Below, piece after piece: positions 8,381 through 15,646 of a stretch of 40,072 bases of DNA. The stretch's first letter is position 1, and each line of letters opens with the position of its first letter. The position numbers and the translations under genes are program-made. The stretch is from RFXV01 sp038150465 (GTDB lineage: Bacteria > Bacteroidota > Bacteroidia > Flavobacteriales > Schleiferiaceae): positions 1-40,072 of the forward strand of contig JAYOTP010000020.1 in assembly GCA_038150465.1 (NCBI GenBank), written 5' to 3'. A model generated the notes under the pieces. That model ran no database searches. It worked only from the letters and a program-made list of their open reading frames with translations, and had not been told where the DNA came from.

Positions 8381-8896
8381 CTATATGCGCTTCATTTGTT
8401 GTTTGAGCATCTTCACCTGCTCGTTGAGCATGCCGCGTTCGTCCAATTCCTTCACCTGGGACATGAGCACCATGGCCTCCCTCTTCTTTCTCTTGGCGAT
8501 GGCGATCCCGGCGAGATTGAGCTTGGCCATGGCCTGGTCGTGCTTCATTCTGAGTCCGGTGTTGAGCGCCTTTCGCATCAGCGATTCGCTCTTGCCCATA
8601 TTGGTCTGTGAGAGCATCAGCCCATTGAGGAAATAGTAATAGGCTTCCTGTCCCTTGGTCAGACTTTCTTCAGGCTTTTTGATGCCGTCCAGTATTTTCT
8701 GTGCCTTGGGGAATTTGTTCTTTCTGATGTACCAGAAGGCCAAGAGGATGCGCTCGTTCCGGAAATAGCTCAGCAGGATGACAAGGCTCAAAAGAATGAG
8801 GCTAATGCCATTGCCTATGGCACCGTCCACAAATTGCCAAATGGCGATGCCGAAGGACAAAAGGGAAAGAAAGATGCGGAGGAATTTATAGATCAT
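8381..8896 (-). CDS. Membrane-anchored TPR-like protein
   Basis: A 171-residue protein with two N-terminal membrane helices (about residues 5-21 and 28-45) followed by a cytoplasmic helical part of TPR type (about 55-165). The repeats show the usual small/large residue pattern (KAQKILDGI, EAYYYFLNGLML, LMRKAL). Similar small proteins are common and uncharacterised in Bacteroidota; I infer a scaffold role only. The frame can be read from a TTG at 8917, but that codon lies inside a good -7 promoter element (8915-8922), so the ATG at 8896 is chosen. It is the first gene of the operon that ends with rmuC. Confidence 0.8.
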   Translation of the reverse strand: MIYKFLRIFLSLLSFGIAIWQFVDGAIGNGISLILLSLVILLSYFRNERILLAFWYIRKNKFPKAQKILDGIKKPEESLTKGQEAYYYFLNGLMLSQTNMGKSESLMRKALNTGLRMKHDQAMAKLNLAGIAIAKRKKREAMVLMSQVKELDERGMLNEQVKMLKQQMKRI

Positions 8897-8914
8897 GGCT
8901 GATTTTGAGAAGTC

Positions 8915-8922
8915 CAAAGGTA
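8915..8922 (-). promoter_or_regulatory. Bacteroidota -7 element for the TPR-hydrolase-rmuC operon
   Basis: TACCTTTG on the minus strand is an exact match to TAnnTTTG and lies 18 bases before the ATG at 8896. Its position rules out the longer start of the first gene. No clear -33 TTG is seen. Confidence 0.5.
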
Positions 8923-8993
8923 ACAGATGGGGTCAGAAAGTAAACAGGCAGGCGCACTCCTGTTGAACAGTATGAGCTCTTGTGTGAGGGCAT

Positions 8994-9020
8994 AAAAAAA
9001 GCCGGTAGAAACCGGCTTTT
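8994..9020 (-). terminator. Strong rho-independent terminator of the fasciclin gene
   Basis: Perfect stem GCCGGT / ACCGGC with a 4-base loop, extended by A/T pairs and flanked by A7 on one side and T4 on the other. On the minus strand it gives a hairpin followed by seven T residues, 20 bases after the fasciclin stop. It may work in both directions. Confidence 0.9.
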
Positions 9021-9039
9021 GATCGTAAGATGTCAGCGA

Positions 9040-10047
9040 TCAGTTGGGCAACAGCACCATGTCGATCTGATGAATGACTCCGTTGCTTCCCTGAATGTCC
9101 ACAACTTCGACTGTGGCCATGCGTCCCTTTCCATCGGTAATGGTCACTCCGCCATTGCCGTCCACGGCAATATCGATGGTCGAGTTGGCAAGGGCTGTTG
9201 GGATTCCAGTTCCCGCCGCTCCGGCCACCTCTGCACTTGTGATCTCATCGAGCAAGGCGTGGTAGAAGAGCACATCGGTCAGTCCGTCCTGGCCCAATAG
9301 GGCTACGACATCTGCAAGGCTACCCACATTCAATTCAGCGAGCAGATCCGCGAAGGCATCATTATCTGGCAAGAAGACGGTCAAGGCAAGTGCTGGATCG
9401 GTCAGGGTGCTCAATACAGAGCTGTCGGCCGCCAATACGGCACTGACCAGAGAAGAGAAATTGGGATTGGCCAGTCCAAGTTCACCTACAGTAGGAGGAA
9501 GGATCACGGCATCCACCTTGTGGATCACTCCGTTGTCGGCGTCGATGTCTGCTGCAGTCACTTTGGGACCATTGTTGATCATCACACCGCTTGCTGTGCT
9601 CAGATAGAGGCTCATCTTTTCGCCGCGTGCATTCAGACCTTCAGTCGTCACGTATCCGTCGCTGATCTGTGAAGACATGACCTCGGCCCCGATCACGTGA
9701 TACTTCACGATCTCTGTCAGGGCATCGGCACCAACGGCAGCGATCAAGTCGTCCAAAGTGGTGACGCCGAATGCAGCGAGCAGATTGGCAAAAGCTGCAT
9801 TGTCAGGTGCAAACACGGTGAGGCTTGCATTTTCGTCTGCGACCACAGATGTCAGTCCGGTGGCTTGCAGAACAGCCACAAATGTGCTCAGGTCAGCATC
9901 GTTCGCCGCCACTTCATCGATGGTGATGACATTGGGAGCTGGTGCTGGCGTGTTGTCGTCATCGTCATCGCTGCAGGCGAAAGAGGTGATTCCGATCAGA
10001 GCGGCAAATGCCAGGCGGCTGATCCATTTAATTGAGAGGGTACGCAT
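9040..10047 (-). CDS. Surface lipoprotein with two fasciclin (FAS1) domains
   Basis: A 335-residue lipoprotein. The signal peptide ends in a lipobox (SFAC) with lipidated Cys25, followed by SDDDDD. In Flavobacteria such an acidic stretch next to the Cys works as a lipoprotein export signal to the cell surface, so surface display is inferred. Two FAS1 domains follow at about residues 40-170 and 176-334, each with the typical motifs (LTVFAPDNAAF and LTVFLPDNDAF; then HVIG or HALL, and GVIHKVDAV or GVIHQIDMV). FAS1 proteins mediate adhesion to proteins or polysaccharides. It is monocistronic: strong terminator behind and sucD divergent in front. Confidence 0.93.
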   Translation of the reverse strand: MRTLSIKWISRLAFAALIGITSFACSDDDDDNTPAPAPNVITIDEVAANDADLSTFVAVLQATGLTSVVADENASLTVFAPDNAAFANLLAAFGVTTLDDLIAAVGADALTEIVKYHVIGAEVMSSQISDGYVTTEGLNARGEKMSLYLSTASGVMINNGPKVTAADIDADNGVIHKVDAVILPPTVGELGLANPNFSSLVSAVLAADSSVLSTLTDPALALTVFLPDNDAFADLLAELNVGSLADVVALLGQDGLTDVLFYHALLDEITSAEVAGAAGTGIPTALANSTIDIAVDGNGGVTITDGKGRMATVEVVDIQGSNGVIHQIDMVLLPN

Positions 10048-10115
10048 GTTTTTTGTGTTTTAGTTTCAGAAGCAACGACATCGAAGCTCATTTGTTTAGG
10101 AATAGAAGTTAAAAA

Positions 10116-10141
10116 GTTCAACAAATACTTTTTTGTTCAAC
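10116..10141. repeat. Direct repeat GTTCAAC x2 in the fasciclin-sucD divergent region
   Basis: GTTCAAC occurs at 10116-10122 and 10135-10141, 19 bases apart start to start and separated by an A/T-rich spacer. On the minus strand it reads GTTGAAC twice, 69-94 bases before the fasciclin ATG. It could be a promoter or activator-binding site of that gene. The remainder of 10048-10279 holds the sucD promoter and nothing else I recognise. Confidence 0.35.
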
Positions 10142-10228
10142 TTTGGTCGACTGAATTCCTTGGCTGTAATGGGGTGAGAATTTGTATATCAATACATCAA
10201 TTACCGCCGATACTCTGCCCCATGCGAC

Positions 10229-10258
10229 TTGTAGAACGCGGCGCAGACCCTACTTTAG
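10229..10258 (+). promoter_or_regulatory. Bacteroidota promoter of sucD
   Basis: A -33 TTG (10229-10231) and a -7 TACTTTAG (10251-10258, one mismatch to TAnnTTTG) are separated by exactly 19 bases, the optimal spacing. The ATG of sucD lies 22 bases downstream of the -7 element. Confidence 0.6.
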
Positions 10259-10279
10259 CGAACAGAAAAAAATATATCC

Positions 10280-11152
10280 ATGAGCGTATTGGTAGACAGC
10301 AATTCCCGAGTGATCGTACAGGGATTCACTGGCAGTGAAGGAAGCTTTCACGCGTCCCAAATGATCGAATTTGGCACGCAGGTCGTAGGCGGTGTCACAC
10401 CGGGCAAAGGAGGCCAAACGCATCTGGACCGTCCGGTATTCAATACGGTGGAGGAGGCCGTCCAAGAAACAGGAGCAGATGTCTCCATTCTCTTCGTTCC
10501 CCCAGCTTTTGCGGCAGATGCCATCATGGAAGCCGCCGAGGCAGGTATATCCGTCATCGTGGCCATCACCGAAGGCATTCCAGTGCGCGATATGATCAAA
10601 GTGAAGGAATATCTGAAGGATAAAAACTGCACGCTGGTCGGTCCGAACTGTCCCGGGGTGATCTCTGCAGCCGAGGCCAAAGTGGGCATCATGCCTGGTT
10701 TTGTCTTTGAGAAGGGATCGATCGGAATTGTCTCCAAATCGGGCACGCTCACCTATGAGGCGGCTGATCAGATCGTCAAGGCCGGGCTCGGAGTAACGAC
10801 TGCGATCGGCATCGGAGGCGATCCGATCATCGGTACGACCACCAAGGATGCCGTGGAGCTGCTGATGAACGATCCCATGACCAAGGGCATCGTCATGATC
10901 GGAGAGATCGGCGGAAACCTGGAAGCCCTAGCAGCCGATTGGATCAAGGAGAACGGAAACAAGCCGGTCGTCGGATTCATTGCCGGGGAGACTGCACCAA
11001 AAGGAAGGACGATGGGACATGCTGGCGCGATCGTCGGTGGGGCAGACGACACCGCCCAGGCGAAGAAGGCCAAACTCAGAGCCTGTGGCATTCATGTGGT
11101 CGATTCGCCGGCACAGATCGGGGCCAAAATGGCCGAGGTTCTCAAGGCCTGA
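10280..11152 (+). CDS. sucD: Succinyl-CoA ligase alpha subunit
   Basis: A 290-residue succinate-CoA ligase alpha subunit. The CoA-binding Rossmann region is at the N terminus (GFTGSEGSFHA, 15-25), and the phosphorylated active-site histidine is His247 in GHAGAIVGG. It works with the beta subunit SucC in the TCA cycle, forming ATP or GTP from succinyl-CoA; sucC is not in this window, so the two genes are unlinked here. The gene has its own promoter. Its 3' end overlaps the convergent membrane-protein gene by 11 bases, leaving no room for a terminator between them. Confidence 0.97.
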   Translation: MSVLVDSNSRVIVQGFTGSEGSFHASQMIEFGTQVVGGVTPGKGGQTHLDRPVFNTVEEAVQETGADVSILFVPPAFAADAIMEAAEAGISVIVAITEGIPVRDMIKVKEYLKDKNCTLVGPNCPGVISAAEAKVGIMPGFVFEKGSIGIVSKSGTLTYEAADQIVKAGLGVTTAIGIGGDPIIGTTTKDAVELLMNDPMTKGIVMIGEIGGNLEALAADWIKENGNKPVVGFIAGETAPKGRTMGHAGAIVGGADDTAQAKKAKLRACGIHVVDSPAQIGAKMAEVLKA

Positions 11153-12674
11153 ACTCTGAACCAAAGGGGCCGTAGATGATCTGGCGCTCATCACGGAAGG
11201 CCACCGGCAATCCCTCTTTTGTGGGCGCGTGCGCTGAAAACAGGGCATATCGAATGTTTTCTTCTCTGCACAATCGATCTATGTGTTCAGCGTCGAGGCG
11301 GTTGTAGACAGCTCCGATCTCCTTTCGAAAGTGCATGCCTTGTGATGCAGGCCAGAGGTCGCCTGCACAATTCTCCAGTCTTCTTCTCCATTCGATGATG
11401 GCTCCGGCTTCCTGAGGGAAATGCTTGAACGAAACATATTGTGGGCGCTGGTAGGTGAAGTAGAAGGTGCTTTGCGCCGGATCGATCAAAAAGACATCGC
11501 TCGGATCGGTCTTCTGCATGATCCAATGGTCTTCCTGGGCCTTGTAGTTCGTGCCTGCCGTTGTCCATCGATCGTAGGTGTTCATTGAGGCCAGCAGCAT
11601 CGGTGCCAAGAACAGAATGCTGCCCCCGATCCTTCGGCTCATTTTTGGCCAGTTGCGCGTCCATTGTTGCAGTTGTTGGGAGAGAAGTGCTCCAACGAGC
11701 AGAAAGGAGGTGAAGGGGAGAAGTGCATCACTCAGACGGAACCAATAATATCTGAGAGCGTGCGTCTGGTCCGTCCAGAAGAGCATCAACCCCATGGCAA
11801 AAAAGAGCAGGCTGCAAAGACTCAGCAGGCGCAATCTGCCCAGCAGCTCATGGGAACGCACCCAGAGAAAGCTCAGTAGGTGAAGGGCGATGAAGCATCC
11901 GAAATACAGCCAGCCTTCAAAGGGGAACTCATTGGGCAACAGATGATGAGGAACGCGGAAGTGCACATAAAGATCCCAGGCTGCGTCCATTCCCGGTACC
12001 GGTTCGGCCAGAAGCGTACGGCCAATGAAATAAAGTCCAAAACTTCCTCCAATAAGGGCGGAGATCAGAAGAGCTGGCCATTTTTCCACGAGTCTTCCGA
12101 GGCTTTTCTTCTGAAGGATCAGCACCAACAGAAGGGAGCAGCCACCGAAAAATCCAACGAGCACATGGAAACTGAGGGCCAGGCCAGCCGAGAGTCCGGT
12201 GAGCCATGGATATTGACGGTGCATGGCGAAGAGCGAGAGGAGCAGGAGTACATAGGCGAGGGCCTTGGTCTCGATACCTCCGTACATCCATTCTTCGGCC
12301 AGGAAAGACTGGTTTCTAAAGTGGAAGAAAAGTGCCCACAAAAGAGCTGCTGGAGCCAGTTGAGCCGAGCGCAGCCAGCGGCTGATCACCCAGCCAAAGG
12401 CAATCAGGAACAAGGCCCGCAGCAGGGGTATCGCCCAGGCGTTACCCAGCACTTTCATCACCGGACCGGTCAGGGCGTTGAACAGGATCCGATATTCTCC
12501 AGGCAGGCCGAGGTACCAATCGCCTTTGGCCCAGTTGGGATCTGCATAGTGCATGGCGAGTGCCAGCACATCGGATTCATTGAACACCCACTGGAACTGC
12601 CAGCCCAATAGAGCAGGGAAGAGGATGATGATCAAATTCTTCCAGTAGGGTATGTGTGCGCTCGCGTTGGCCAA
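11142..12674 (-). CDS. Polytopic membrane protein, GT-C-like (DUF6798-type)
   Basis: A 510-residue protein with about ten to twelve hydrophobic helices in the first 360 residues and a soluble C-terminal region of about 150 residues. The layout, with an acidic loop after the first helix (residues 30-50), resembles GT-C membrane proteins and DUF6798 proteins, but no glycosyltransferase motif can be proved by eye. The only start in frame before the first helix is a TTG at 12674; the next ATG would remove that helix. It lies after the terminator of the PKD gene and probably has its own promoter. Its stop overlaps sucD by 11 bases. Function is not known. Confidence 0.75.
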   Translation of the reverse strand: MANASAHIPYWKNLIIILFPALLGWQFQWVFNESDVLALAMHYADPNWAKGDWYLGLPGEYRILFNALTGPVMKVLGNAWAIPLLRALFLIAFGWVISRWLRSAQLAPAALLWALFFHFRNQSFLAEEWMYGGIETKALAYVLLLLSLFAMHRQYPWLTGLSAGLALSFHVLVGFFGGCSLLLVLILQKKSLGRLVEKWPALLISALIGGSFGLYFIGRTLLAEPVPGMDAAWDLYVHFRVPHHLLPNEFPFEGWLYFGCFIALHLLSFLWVRSHELLGRLRLLSLCSLLFFAMGLMLFWTDQTHALRYYWFRLSDALLPFTSFLLVGALLSQQLQQWTRNWPKMSRRIGGSILFLAPMLLASMNTYDRWTTAGTNYKAQEDHWIMQKTDPSDVFLIDPAQSTFYFTYQRPQYVSFKHFPQEAGAIIEWRRRLENCAGDLWPASQGMHFRKEIGAVYNRLDAEHIDRLCREENIRYALFSAHAPTKEGLPVAFRDERQIIYGPFGSEFRP

Positions 12675-12735
12675 ATCGATCCGATGTCTCTGCTAAGATC
12701 GATGCTTTCCGATCAGAAGCCATCCGGACAAAGAC

Positions 12736-12764
12736 AAAAAAAGGTGGACCATTTCTGATCCACC
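12736..12764 (-). terminator. Rho-independent terminator of the susCD-PKD operon
   Basis: On the minus strand a perfect 6-bp stem (GGTGGA / TCCACC, 12743-12764) with a 10-base loop is followed by seven T residues (12736-12742). It begins 24 bases after the stop of the PKD lipoprotein gene. Confidence 0.85.
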
Positions 12765-12788
12765 TCAAAAGATCGGTTCCTTTTGAAA

Positions 12789-14144
12789 TTATTCCTGACG
12801 AACGTTGTCCAGATAGAATACTTCAGGTGTGGTCAACCCCCAGCCAGGGAAGAGCACCAGACGATCGAAGTCGGAAGGTGTTCCGGTCATGTCCCATTCT
12901 ACGTCCACCCAGCTGTTCGCTGTGGTCACGGAGATGTCCTTTTCGATGAAGCTGTTCGGGTCGGCCTGATCTTCGAGTTTCAGTCGGAAGGTTCCCGTAT
13001 CCGGAGCCCAGACATTCAGTCGGATGAAATTGTTGGCAGAGAAGTCCAGCTTGGCGTCGAGATTCACGAAGAATCCGGCCCAGCTTTCGTTTCCATGGGT
13101 GATCTCCAGCACCTTTGAACTGGTGTTGATGCCGCTCATGTCCGGATTCGCGATGTACGCGGTATTCGTGCCTCCAAAAGTGGTCAATTCGGGTTCCACT
13201 GTTTCGAAGTCCAAGGGCAAAGAGTAGAGAGAAGGCCCAGGTCCTGGGTTGCTCACATAGCCTTCAGGGCGCAAGCGGATGTACCACATCAGGTTGGAAT
13301 TGATCCCGTCCACGTAGCACATGAAGAGCTCGTTGGTGTCCAGTGTGATCACCCTGTAGGTCTGAGCACCGGCCCAGTAACCCGCAAAGGACTGGCCACT
13401 GAAGGTGATCGTTGTATCCGTGCTTCCCTCTGTGAGGGTCCAGGTTTCATTCAGTTGATCGGGGAAGGTGGCCTTAAAGTCATTGATAACGGTCATACGG
13501 ACGGTATCCGTCATGGGGGCGATCCCGGCGTGATCTGAATTCACATAGACATCCCCATTTGTGATCATGTCGTACTGGAAGCCCTGCAGGTGGAAGACAT
13601 AGCGGTCATCGTACATTCCGCCCCCGGGTTTTTCCATGGGGCCAGCTGCCCACCACTCGGGCCAATAGCCCGCGCTCTGAACGGGGTTCGGTCCAACACC
13701 CATATGTGCGGCTGCGGCAGAATCCACGGCCCACACCTTATAGCCAACACCGGCGGGTCCGCCCGTCAGCATATCGTACAAGGGGCTGGAAACCAGGCTT
13801 GGGTCGTCCTGCTGGATGACGATGTCCTGTGAGCTGCTTCGGCTGCCTCCGGAATTTTGCACGGTGAGTGTGACCGTATAGGTTCCTGCGAATGGATAGA
13901 CGGCTGTCGCCTGACCGCCCTGTCCTGTACTTCCGTTGCCAAAGTCCCATGAGGCTGCCAGGCTCTGATTGCTGGCGGTGAAATCGATGATGTTGGGATT
14001 CGAGGCAGAGGGCGCATAGGTGAATTGCGCATCCTGTTCGCTCGGTGGAGCACCAATGGTGGGTTTGTCATCGTCCTTGCTGCAGGAGATCGATGCGATC
14101 AGCAGCGAGCTGAGTCCGATGCCGATGAGGTGTTTGTGGTTCAT
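12789..14144 (-). CDS. PKD-domain surface lipoprotein, probable glycan-binding protein of the Sus locus
   Basis: A 451-residue lipoprotein: lipobox with Cys21 (IASISC) followed by SKDDDK, an acidic sequence consistent with export to the cell surface. A PKD domain spans about residues 36-112 (WDFGNG at 66-71). A middle module (about 120-290) is rich in Trp, Tyr and Gly, and the C-terminal part (about 305-451, ending VFYLDNVRQE) resembles a carbohydrate-binding jelly roll. As the third gene after susC and susD it occupies the SusE/F position, so I infer a surface glycan-binding protein. The middle module recalls proteins of marine beta-glucan loci, but the glycan is not established. The ATG at 14144 begins the signal peptide; a longer frame to 14186 would overlap susD. 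Confidence 0.82.
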   Translation of the reverse strand: MNHKHLIGIGLSSLLIASISCSKDDDKPTIGAPPSEQDAQFTYAPSASNPNIIDFTASNQSLAASWDFGNGSTGQGGQATAVYPFAGTYTVTLTVQNSGGSRSSSQDIVIQQDDPSLVSSPLYDMLTGGPAGVGYKVWAVDSAAAAHMGVGPNPVQSAGYWPEWWAAGPMEKPGGGMYDDRYVFHLQGFQYDMITNGDVYVNSDHAGIAPMTDTVRMTVINDFKATFPDQLNETWTLTEGSTDTTITFSGQSFAGYWAGAQTYRVITLDTNELFMCYVDGINSNLMWYIRLRPEGYVSNPGPGPSLYSLPLDFETVEPELTTFGGTNTAYIANPDMSGINTSSKVLEITHGNESWAGFFVNLDAKLDFSANNFIRLNVWAPDTGTFRLKLEDQADPNSFIEKDISVTTANSWVDVEWDMTGTPSDFDRLVLFPGWGLTTPEVFYLDNVRQE

Positions 14145-14161
14145 GATGTGTGTATTTGATA

Positions 14162-15637
14162 TTAATATCCTGGGTTCTGTGTCCAATTTCCTCCCGCCAG
14201 ATCGATCTCGACCTGAGGGATGGGAAAGAGTTCGTGTTTGCCGGGTACGAAACCGGTGATCTCAGTGGCGGCCCGTCCGCTTCGCACGAGGTCAAAGAAG
14301 TGATGGCCCTCTCCGGAGAGTTCGGCCCTGCGTTCCTTCCACAGATCGTCTTCGAGTTGGGCGCCACTGCTTTGCAGGTCGGGCAAGCCTACTCGATTGC
14401 GCACCTGATTGATGTAGTTCAGCGCCTGTGCCTCATTGCCAGTGCGGATGTGGGCTTCGGCAGCCATCAGCAGTACATCGGCATAGCGTATGACCTTGTA
14501 ATTCAGAGGGCTGGTCAGGTCGTTATCGGGCAGCCCGATCTCGCTCAGGCGTTTGATGTATTTGTTGTTGTAGAAGCCTGTGTGGCCACCAGCACCTTCG
14601 GCGTAGTTGATGCTCCCGGGGTTGGATTGGTTGGCGATGAAGGCATCGAGGTCGAGGACGGTCACATCCCTTCGAGGGTCTGCAGGGTCAAAGGAATCAT
14701 AGAGATCCTGAGTGGGCAGATTGTAGCTGTTGCCATCTCCGTAGAACGGTCCATCGTATTGACGGATCCCCTGAAAACCAGGAGCGGCATTGCCTTCCAG
14801 ACAGATCAGGCAGCCGTAGCTTCCGCCTTCCTGATTGGAATATTCAATGTCGAACACGGTCTCCGAATTGTTCTCATTGGCGGCCAGCCATAGTGAGGCA
14901 AAGTCGCTGACCAGGGCATGCGGTCCGGATGTGATCAGTTGGTCCAGAGTGCTGGCTGCTTCTGCATGTTTGCCCCGGTAGAGTTGAACTTTTCCAAGCA
15001 GCCCGAGTGCACTGCCTTTGGTCACCCGTCCTTTCACGGGCTGATTCCAAGGCAGGTCGGCAATGGCCAGGTTCAGGTCAGCTTCGATCTGATCGTAGAC
15101 CTCTGCCGCAGAAGACCGATCGATCTGTGTGACTTCATCCGATCCCAGGCGCTTGTCGATGACCAGGGGCACACCGCCAAAGAATTTGACCAGATCGAAG
15201 TAGTAATAGGCCCGAAGGAAACGCGCTTCCGCCACGATGCCTTCCTTCCCGTCAAAGTCGATCTTGTCTCTGTTCTCCATCAGGTAATTCACCCGAGCGA
15301 TCCCTGTGTAGTTCCAGCGGAACAGGGAGCGCAGTTCCAGATTGACCGCATTGTGCGTCATGGCTTCTATCTGGTGAAGCCCTTCGGTATCGGTCACACT
15401 TTCGCCACCAGCGATCGCGTTGTCCGAGGCGATCTCCCCGATCCAGTAGGACACAAAGCTTCCCTGAAGCAGATCGTAGGCACCGATCAGAGCCAGTTCA
15501 TAGTCTTGGGGTGCATTGAAATAGCTTTCGGCGTCCAACGCGAATTCGGGCTCTACGTCCAGATAGTCCCGGCAACCCAACTGCGACAGCAGCAGGAGCA
15601 TCAGGGCATTGCGCCAATTGATCATCTTTTTTCTCAT
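14162..15637 (-). CDS. SusD/RagB family nutrient-binding outer-membrane lipoprotein
   Basis: A 491-residue SusD homologue. The signal peptide ends in LSQLGC (Cys22 lipidated), followed by RDYLDVEP, the usual SusD opening. The family's helical TPR core is visible (EARFLRAYYYFDLVKFFGGVPL, about 137-158), as is the C-terminal SusD signature (RYADVLLMAAEAHIRTGN; then FFDLVRSG). SusD closes the SusC barrel like a lid and binds glycan at the surface. It starts 9 bases after the susC stop, so the two are co-translated. Confidence 0.96.
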   Translation of the reverse strand: MRKKMINWRNALMLLLLSQLGCRDYLDVEPEFALDAESYFNAPQDYELALIGAYDLLQGSFVSYWIGEIASDNAIAGGESVTDTEGLHQIEAMTHNAVNLELRSLFRWNYTGIARVNYLMENRDKIDFDGKEGIVAEARFLRAYYYFDLVKFFGGVPLVIDKRLGSDEVTQIDRSSAAEVYDQIEADLNLAIADLPWNQPVKGRVTKGSALGLLGKVQLYRGKHAEAASTLDQLITSGPHALVSDFASLWLAANENNSETVFDIEYSNQEGGSYGCLICLEGNAAPGFQGIRQYDGPFYGDGNSYNLPTQDLYDSFDPADPRRDVTVLDLDAFIANQSNPGSINYAEGAGGHTGFYNNKYIKRLSEIGLPDNDLTSPLNYKVIRYADVLLMAAEAHIRTGNEAQALNYINQVRNRVGLPDLQSSGAQLEDDLWKERRAELSGEGHHFFDLVRSGRAATEITGFVPGKHELFPIPQVEIDLAGGNWTQNPGY

Positions 15638-15646
15638 CTCAGTGGA

